The notes under the pieces are model-generated. The model had not been told where the DNA came from, made no database searches, and saw nothing but the letters and a program-made list of their open reading frames with translations. From NCBI RefSeq assembly GCF_009834515.1, contig NZ_CP019426.1, forward strand, positions 5,463,001-5,527,000: a stretch of DNA of 64,000 bases, read 5' to 3'. The DNA comes from Pseudomonas sp. R84 (GTDB lineage: Bacteria; Pseudomonadota; Gammaproteobacteria; Pseudomonadales; Pseudomonadaceae). The position numbers and the translations under genes were made by a program. This document shows, piece by piece, positions 58,589 to 64,000 of the stretch; the stretch's first letter is position 1, and the number at the start of each line of letters is the position of its first letter.

Positions 58589-60316
58589 ATGGATTGCTGG
58601 TCGGTGCTGCACCTGCACGATGACGCTGAAACCCGCGACATCAAGCGCGCCTATGCGCGCCTGCTGAAAACCTTCCGCCCCGATGAGGATGCCGAAGGTT
58701 TCCAGCGCCTGCGTGAAGCCTACGAACAAGCGCTGGCGATTGCCCGGTGGCGCCTTGAAAACGCTGAGCCTGCGGACGAAGACGACGTCGCCGTGGCCAC
58801 GGCTTCCAGCGCCTTTGCCGCGCTGGCGGTCGATGCTGCACTGGCAAACAAACACAGCCACCGGCAAAACCCGTCGTGGGATTTTGCCGATCTCGACGTT
58901 CCGCCCGTCAACCCGGCAGCCCCCGAGCCTTTTGCGCCGCCGGCGAAGGATGATGTTTTGCCTGTCGAGCCACTGCCGGCGGCCCCGGACACAGAGGCGT
59001 ATGCGCTTGAAGCGCAGGCCGCACGGCAACTGCTTGAGGGGCTATCGCCCGAAAACCTCGGCGAGCGTTGGGATCAGGCGCAACAGCAAGGCTGCGCCAA
59101 GGCCTTCGAAAGGTTGTTGCTGCAATTGTGTTTTGAACAGCCGCAACTGCGCAGCCCGGTGCTGCACTGGGCCGTCGAGCAACTTGGATGGTTGGGGCCG
59201 TGGCAGGACGTTCTGATGAATGATCATCAGCGCGACCAGCTCGCCGAAAGCCTGCTGGCCGATTACCGAAACGCCTTGCAGGCGCTGCTCGAAAGCCAGA
59301 GCGAACGCGAATTTCTCAACGTGCTCAAACGCTACAGCGCTCAACCGTGGCTGCAGGTATTCGATCGCCGCGAACAATGGCAGCAAACCCTGCTGCACTT
59401 GCTCAATGACACCGAGTGGAGCGTGCCGCTGTTCGACCGCATCGGCCAACTGTTCGGCTGGGATCACAACAAAGGCCTGCACCCGCAACCGGACTGGCTC
59501 TGGGACGCCTTGATCGAACGCTGCGATCAGGAAAGCTTCTACGACAATCTGCGCGCCAAGGCTGAAAGCGACCGGATGTGGGCGGCCGACGTGCAAGCGG
59601 CGCATCTATTGATCAATCCGCTCAAGCCCCTGCAGCAGAAGAAGATCATCGACGGCTTTGGCCAGAATGAATGGCAGGCCTGCCACGATCTGTCGGAAAA
59701 CCTCAAATGGCGCTTCCCGGAACTGCTGGCGCGCTTGCCCTACGCCGACGTTTTTTACTGGCGGCGGTTTTTTCCACGGCCCATCGCTGCCGAAACCTGG
59801 GTACGCGTGTGGGCGGCCATTGCCTTGGCTCTTTGCCTGTTTTATCTGGGCCTTGAGAAAAGAGATACCGCCAATCTGATCTTCATTCCGATGATCTTTG
59901 CCTGCGTACCGGTCTGGTTTTTCCGCTTTGCACTGAGTTGGTGGGTGGTGCTCACGGCCCATGTGATAGTCCCCGACCTGTGGCTCACCGAAGGACTGAT
60001 TCCACGCAAATGGAACCCTGACACGCACTGGCTGGTGATACGTCACGGGATCCCGCAGGTGGTCATGCTGTTGCTGTTTTCGCTGATGCTCGGGCCGCTG
60101 GGCGCGCTCACTTATGTCGGCACGCTGCTGATAGGACTGGTGCACAAACGCCGTATCGGTTCGCTCGATCCGGAGCTGAGCCACAGCCGTCCTTGGCTGA
60201 CCGCACTGCACTGGGCGCACTTCAGTCCGCTGCAATTGCTGTTTCTGGTGGTCATGACCGCGATCACGGCGGCCAGCAGACTCGGCTTTTCGCTCAGTCA
60301 ACTCATGCCCGGCTAG
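58589..60316 (+). CDS. J-domain protein, HscC partner (DjlB/DjlC type)
   Basis: The 575-residue protein has an N-terminal J-domain (1-60) in which the catalytic HPD is RPD (residues 30-32). A long helical middle follows, and three to four membrane segments near the C-terminus (about 405-555). It is the predicted co-chaperone of HscC, placed 11 bases after it. E. coli has an analogous hscC with djlB and djlC. Confidence 0.88.
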   Translation: MDCWSVLHLHDDAETRDIKRAYARLLKTFRPDEDAEGFQRLREAYEQALAIARWRLENAEPADEDDVAVATASSAFAALAVDAALANKHSHRQNPSWDFADLDVPPVNPAAPEPFAPPAKDDVLPVEPLPAAPDTEAYALEAQAARQLLEGLSPENLGERWDQAQQQGCAKAFERLLLQLCFEQPQLRSPVLHWAVEQLGWLGPWQDVLMNDHQRDQLAESLLADYRNALQALLESQSEREFLNVLKRYSAQPWLQVFDRREQWQQTLLHLLNDTEWSVPLFDRIGQLFGWDHNKGLHPQPDWLWDALIERCDQESFYDNLRAKAESDRMWAADVQAAHLLINPLKPLQQKKIIDGFGQNEWQACHDLSENLKWRFPELLARLPYADVFYWRRFFPRPIAAETWVRVWAAIALALCLFYLGLEKRDTANLIFIPMIFACVPVWFFRFALSWWVVLTAHVIVPDLWLTEGLIPRKWNPDTHWLVIRHGIPQVVMLLLFSLMLGPLGALTYVGTLLIGLVHKRRIGSLDPELSHSRPWLTALHWAHFSPLQLLFLVVMTAITAASRLGFSLSQLMPG

Positions 60317-60336
60317 GCAAACAGCGCCAGTGCCGC

Positions 60337-60354
60337 TTGTCATCCATCCGTCAC
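60337..60354 (+). promoter_or_regulatory. Candidate Pho box
   Basis: TTGTCAT-CCAT-CCGTCAC matches two CTGTCAT-type direct repeats with a 4-base spacer at 11 of 14 positions. It lies 61 bases before the phosphatase gene start and would let PhoB activate it in phosphate limitation. Confidence 0.6.
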
Positions 60355-60415
60355 ATTCACTTGCTAGCGTCCGCCCGAAACATACTGAAACAATTAAGCA
60401 AGAACGGGCTGACAG

Positions 60416-62110
60416 ATGAAAGACGACACAGACGGCACTGACGCACCTGAATCCAATCACCCCACCGACACCAGTCGCCGCCGCTTTCTCGGCGGCGTCG
60501 CGGTGCTGGGTGTCGGTGCCACGCTGGCGGGGTGTGGCAGCGCCAGCGATCAACCGGGCAAACCGACCGAACGCCCGCTGACGCCCGCCGAACTGGACAA
60601 GGCCCTGCGCGATCAGGTGAAAACCGTGGTGGTCATCTATGCCGAAAACCGCAGTTTCAACAACCTGTTCGGTGATTTCCCCGGTGTCGAAAAACCGCTG
60701 GCAGCGCTCAAGCCCGGCGACTATCAACAACGTGACCGCGACGGCTCGCTGCTGCAAACCCTGCCTCCGGTCTGGGGCGGTGTGCTGCAGATCGGCCCGC
60801 AAACCCTCGATGGCGTGACTTATCCCAACGCCACGCAGTTTCAGCAAAACCTGGCCAATGCACCGTTCGCCCTCAAAGGCCCGAATGCTGAAGATTTGCC
60901 ATTCGGTCTGGTGACCCGCGATTTGTGGCACGTGTTCTATCAGAACCAGATGCAGATCAACGGCGGCAAGAATGACGGCTTCGTCGCCTGGGCCGACTCC
61001 GGTGGCTTGACCATGGGCCACTACGCCCAAAGCCGTTATTCCCTGCGCCTGTGGGACGTCGCGCAGGAGTTTGTGCTGTGTGACAACTTCTTCCAGGGCG
61101 CCTTCGGTGGCTCGTTCCTCAACCATCAGTACCTGATCAGCGCCACCGCGCCGTTCTATCCGGACGCGGCCAACTCCGTCGCCAAATCACAGATCGCCGC
61201 GTTGCAAAGTGATGATCCGGCCGATCCGCGCCTCAAGCCGCTGGACGCATCGCCGGCCAGCGCCATGACCGGCCCGCCGCAGTTCGGCCCGAGTGCGCTG
61301 ACTCCGGACGGCTTCGGCGTCAACACCCTCGCCCCGCCCTACTGGCCCACCTGGATTCGCGACCCGGAGCGCCCGGCGTATTCCAAAGCGGATCTGCCCA
61401 ACGTCATGGTGCCGCAAACCCACGAACACATTGGCGACAAGCTGTCGAAAAACAACATCGATTGGGCGTGGTATGCCGGTGCGTGGCAGGCGACGCTGGA
61501 TCAGTACAAGGACTCCGGCGGCATCCCGAAGATTCCGAATTTTCAGTATCACCATCAGCCGTTCAACTACTTCAAGCAGCAAGGTCCGGAGAACCCCGAC
61601 GAGCGCAACAAGCGTCTGCGTGATGCTGGCTTGGGTGATGAATCGAGCAGCAACAAATTCTTCGCCGATGCCGAAGCGGGCAAGTTGCCGGCGGTGAGTT
61701 TCTACAAACCCCAAGGCAACCTGAACATGCACGCCGGTTATGCCGACGTGGCTTCCGGGGATCGGCACATCGTGCGCGCGCTGAAAGTGCTGCGCGAAAG
61801 TCCGCAGTGGAAAAACATGGTGGTGATCGTCACGGTCGATGAAAACGGCGGCTGGTGGGATCACGTCGCACCGCCCAAGGGCGACCGTTGGGGGCCAGGC
61901 TCACGAGTACCGGCGCTGGTGGTGTCGCCGTTTGCACGCAAGAGCACGGTGGATCACACGGTCTACGACACGGCATCGATCCTGCGGTTGATCACTCGTG
62001 TCTTCCAGTTGGAGACCCTCGACGGCCTCAAACAACGGGACGAGTCGATGATTGCCCGGGGCCAGAAACCCATGGGCGATCTGACCAACGCTCTGCATTT
62101 TCAGGCCTGA
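60416..62110 (+). CDS. acpA: Tat-exported acid phosphatase/phospholipase C-like
   Basis: The 564-residue protein opens with a Tat signal (SRRRFLGGVAVLG, residues 20-32), with an Ala-Gly-Cys lipobox-like end (LAGCG). The phosphoesterase domain (PF04185) has VVVIYAENRSFNNLFG, where the metal and nucleophile region begins, and TVDENGGWWDHVAPP. It is related to AcpA and phospholipase C. It acts in the periplasm or outside the cell and is probably Pho-regulated. Confidence 0.88.
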   Translation: MKDDTDGTDAPESNHPTDTSRRRFLGGVAVLGVGATLAGCGSASDQPGKPTERPLTPAELDKALRDQVKTVVVIYAENRSFNNLFGDFPGVEKPLAALKPGDYQQRDRDGSLLQTLPPVWGGVLQIGPQTLDGVTYPNATQFQQNLANAPFALKGPNAEDLPFGLVTRDLWHVFYQNQMQINGGKNDGFVAWADSGGLTMGHYAQSRYSLRLWDVAQEFVLCDNFFQGAFGGSFLNHQYLISATAPFYPDAANSVAKSQIAALQSDDPADPRLKPLDASPASAMTGPPQFGPSALTPDGFGVNTLAPPYWPTWIRDPERPAYSKADLPNVMVPQTHEHIGDKLSKNNIDWAWYAGAWQATLDQYKDSGGIPKIPNFQYHHQPFNYFKQQGPENPDERNKRLRDAGLGDESSSNKFFADAEAGKLPAVSFYKPQGNLNMHAGYADVASGDRHIVRALKVLRESPQWKNMVVIVTVDENGGWWDHVAPPKGDRWGPGSRVPALVVSPFARKSTVDHTVYDTASILRLITRVFQLETLDGLKQRDESMIARGQKPMGDLTNALHFQA

Positions 62111-62229
62111 AAACCAGCCCTGCGAGTTTGCGCAAAATTCTGCCGATGACGGCTTCTCTGTCAAACGCGGCTGATCCACTATGAGCCGCCCCCGAAACGC
62201 GGGGAACCGACGCTGAAAAGGATCTGAGC

Positions 62230-63417
62230 ATGTTCAAACTCGCAGGACTTACCCCCGTTGCACTGGCTCTCACCGCACTCACGCTGAGCGCGGCCGCCCA
62301 CGCCGATGTCGACTTGAAACTGGGCAGCACCGAACGCGTCACCCGTCTCTTTGCTTATCCCAACAACTGCAGCGTGATCTGTTTCCGCAACTGGACGCTG
62401 GAACAGACCGTCGCCCATTACCTGAGCCAGAGCGTACAACGCGATGGTTATACCGATGCCAAGGTGTTGGTAAAAACCGACAACGGCCAGCTCTATGCCG
62501 AAATCACCGGCGTGCCGAAGGATTACGACAAACCGCTGTCGGCGCTGCTGGATGCGGGGGATCTGGCCTACACCGGCGCCAGCAAACTCAACGCCGACGG
62601 CAAATGGGCCTACAGCTGGTATCTGTTCCTGCCGCTGGGCATGGCTCTGGAAAACCGTAAAAGTGTCGAGTTGCTGCACTTTCCGCCAGATTACTCGCTG
62701 ACCCAGGCACAGGATTATCTGCGGTCGAACACCACCGACCGCTGGGCGACGCTGCTGACTGACAATGGCATTCCTGCCGGGCAGACGCCGGCCTATCAAA
62801 CCATCATCGACATCGCCCCGATTGCCGCGCCGTCCAATGCCGGCAGCGATCTGGAAGGCGTGTATGACTACTTCAAGGACTACCAGACCACGCTGGTCAA
62901 ACAGTTCAGCCAGACCGCCAGCGGCACGACGCTGCCGATGGTCGCGTTCGGTGCGCCGGTGCGTAACTGGATCAAGCAGCAATACGGGCCGACTGTGAAT
63001 GTCTTGGGGCTGGCGACCATCAGCCCGAGCGAAGGCGTGAAAGTGCCGGTGCTGGGTTCCAACCACCCGAGTTACATCTGGTACGCCGCTGACCCGAAGA
63101 GCTACACCGGCGACGATGCACAGGCCAAGGCTGATGCAGCAGGCCTGAAAGTCATGGGTCAGGATTTGAGTGCCGCCTGCTGGCAGGCCGGGATGGGCAG
63201 CAAACCTGGCAGCGATGCCCAGACTACCCTCAGCAGTTGCACACAGACATGGCAGGTCACGCAGAAAGTCAAAACCTGCGAGCTGTTCTACACCTCGATC
63301 CGTAATCTGACCCCGGAACAAGCCACCGCCAAGTGCGCTACCACCCCGATCAAGGCCCAACTGAAGCAATTGCAAGCACCGTTGCCAACCACCGCCGTCC
63401 CTGCCCCGCACCTATAG
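62230..63417 (+). CDS. Secreted protein of unknown function
   Basis: The 395-residue protein has a clear Sec signal (about 1-25, ending AHA-D). It has a paired NNCSVICFRNW cysteine segment near residue 50 and four more cysteines in the last 90 residues (SAACW, SSCTQ, KTCEL, AKCAT), which suggests disulphides. I recognise no domain. It is 119 bases after the acid phosphatase gene on the same strand and may be cotranscribed. Confidence 0.75.
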   Translation: MFKLAGLTPVALALTALTLSAAAHADVDLKLGSTERVTRLFAYPNNCSVICFRNWTLEQTVAHYLSQSVQRDGYTDAKVLVKTDNGQLYAEITGVPKDYDKPLSALLDAGDLAYTGASKLNADGKWAYSWYLFLPLGMALENRKSVELLHFPPDYSLTQAQDYLRSNTTDRWATLLTDNGIPAGQTPAYQTIIDIAPIAAPSNAGSDLEGVYDYFKDYQTTLVKQFSQTASGTTLPMVAFGAPVRNWIKQQYGPTVNVLGLATISPSEGVKVPVLGSNHPSYIWYAADPKSYTGDDAQAKADAAGLKVMGQDLSAACWQAGMGSKPGSDAQTTLSSCTQTWQVTQKVKTCELFYTSIRNLTPEQATAKCATTPIKAQLKQLQAPLPTTAVPAPHL

Positions 63418-63473
63418 CCGCTTGAAGCGTTCCCGTGTCAGCCAATGCTGACGCGGGAAAGCGTCTAAATCGC

Positions 63474-63489
63474 CTGTCAGATCTGACAG
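63474..63489. promoter_or_regulatory. Perfect palindrome over candidate promoter
   Basis: CTGTCAGATCTGACAG is a 16-base perfect palindrome. Its right half overlaps a candidate -35, CTGACA (63483-63488), which is 16 bases before TAATAG (63505-63510). It is 108 bases before the SET protein start. Confidence 0.5.
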
Positions 63490-63597
63490 TAGACCCGCTA
63501 TACCTAATAGGACACGATTGGATCCAACCAGTGGCGTTGCAGTACTGACAGGACGTCAACCCAAGGAAGTCGCAAAAGCTTTGCGACAAGGACTGAT

Positions 63598-64000
63598 ATG
63601 AATATCCACGCCATGGCGCAATCGGCGTCACGCGATACTGAAGGCATCTATCCTTTCGCCGGTCTGCCCGTACGGCTGGGGTTTCCATCGAGCGTCGATT
63701 TCGAAATCATCAAGGATGAGCACGGCACCCCAACGGCGGTCGCGGCGCGGCGCGAGTTTCTGCACACCCACCGGATGTGCCGGGTGTCCGGGCAATTACT
63801 GCCGTATCGCTGCCGCCAGACCCGGCAACTGCTGACGGGGATCCACATTTACGACCCGCGCTTCTGCGGATTGATCGAACACGCCTGCGACCCCAACGTA
63901 TTTCTCGACATGAGCGAGTTATGGCTGTGGGCGCTGAAAGATATCCACAGGGGGGAACGGTTGACCATGGACTACGCCGCCACCGAAGACAAACTCTTGC
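63598..64000 (+). CDS. SET-domain protein, partial
   Basis: The first 134 residues are seen; the gene runs off the window. The post-core SET motifs LIEHACDPNVFLD (like NHSCDPN) and DIHRGERLTMDYA, with the conserved Tyr, are intact. SET proteins are lysine methyltransferases or relatives. It starts at ATG 63598; the region before 63598 has the palindrome noted above. Confidence 0.8.
   Translation, partial: MNIHAMAQSASRDTEGIYPFAGLPVRLGFPSSVDFEIIKDEHGTPTAVAARREFLHTHRMCRVSGQLLPYRCRQTRQLLTGIHIYDPRFCGLIEHACDPNVFLDMSELWLWALKDIHRGERLTMDYAATEDKLL

Noticed and set aside
59606..61126. 506-codon frame on the minus strand
   Set aside because: It is antisense to the J-domain and phosphatase genes and lacks any motif.

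Overview
The window is a stretch of chromosome from the Pseudomonas fluorescens group. The evidence is the gene order hemA-prfA-prmC-moeB-murI, divergent from a TPR lipoprotein-lolB-ispE-tRNA-Gln-prs-rplY-pth-ychF run, the high-GC codon use, and several REPIN-type palindromes of the two kinds common in this group (TGTAGGAG/GTGGGAG...CTGCTCGCGA and GTAGGAGCTGCCGAAGGCTG).

Region 1 (1-12 kb) looks like a light and oxidative-stress cluster. It holds hemH, an epimerase-like protein, a bacterial renalase, a Trp-rich small protein, a DUF523/DUF1722 protein, a MerR regulator of the B12-free (class II) LitR type, a photolyase, and a tightly coupled set for lipid modification (NTF2-like, SDR, FAD amine-oxidase-like, DUF1365, cyclopropane-fatty-acid-synthase-like methylase, DUF2878). 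Three copies of a T(G/A)TACA-N12-TGTACA operator lie in front of the renalase and DUF523 genes, which marks the cluster as a LitR regulon. Region 2 (12-25 kb) is housekeeping: PagL, murI, moeB, prmC, prfA, hemA, the LolB/IspE/Prs line and two translation-related genes.

Region 3 (25-44.3 kb) lies between ychF and a tRNA-Met gene and is accessory. It begins with a bufferin-maturation pair (BufB/BufC, DUF692/DUF2063) with no adjacent precursor gene. Next comes a minus-strand operon: an HDO-fold iron oxygenase-like protein, an aminotransferase, a tautomerase, a GST, a cyclase-family hydrolase, an MFS exporter and a domain-permuted aconitase. Divergent from it are a LysR regulator, a second leuC/leuD pair and a second, paralogous LysR. 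The block ends with an unusual secreted protein that joins a BufA1 (DUF2282)-like cysteine domain, a c-type cytochrome domain and an FGE/SUMF1-fold domain. I regard this protein, and its possible pairing with BufBC 12 kb away, as the most interesting item. The metabolic operon resembles a pathway for an unusual 2-oxo or amino acid, but its product cannot be read from sequence.

Region 4 (44.3-64 kb) holds an XRE regulator, a DUF2817 peptidase, gamma-glutamyltransferase, a higBA toxin-antitoxin pair with a palindromic operator, a LysE exporter, a flavin reductase, two chemoreceptors, gluconate and short-chain fatty acid transporters, an MFS transporter, an HscC-type Hsp70 with a J-domain partner, a Tat-exported acid phosphatase/phospholipase with an upstream Pho box, an unrecognised secreted protein, and the start of a SET-domain protein cut by the window edge.
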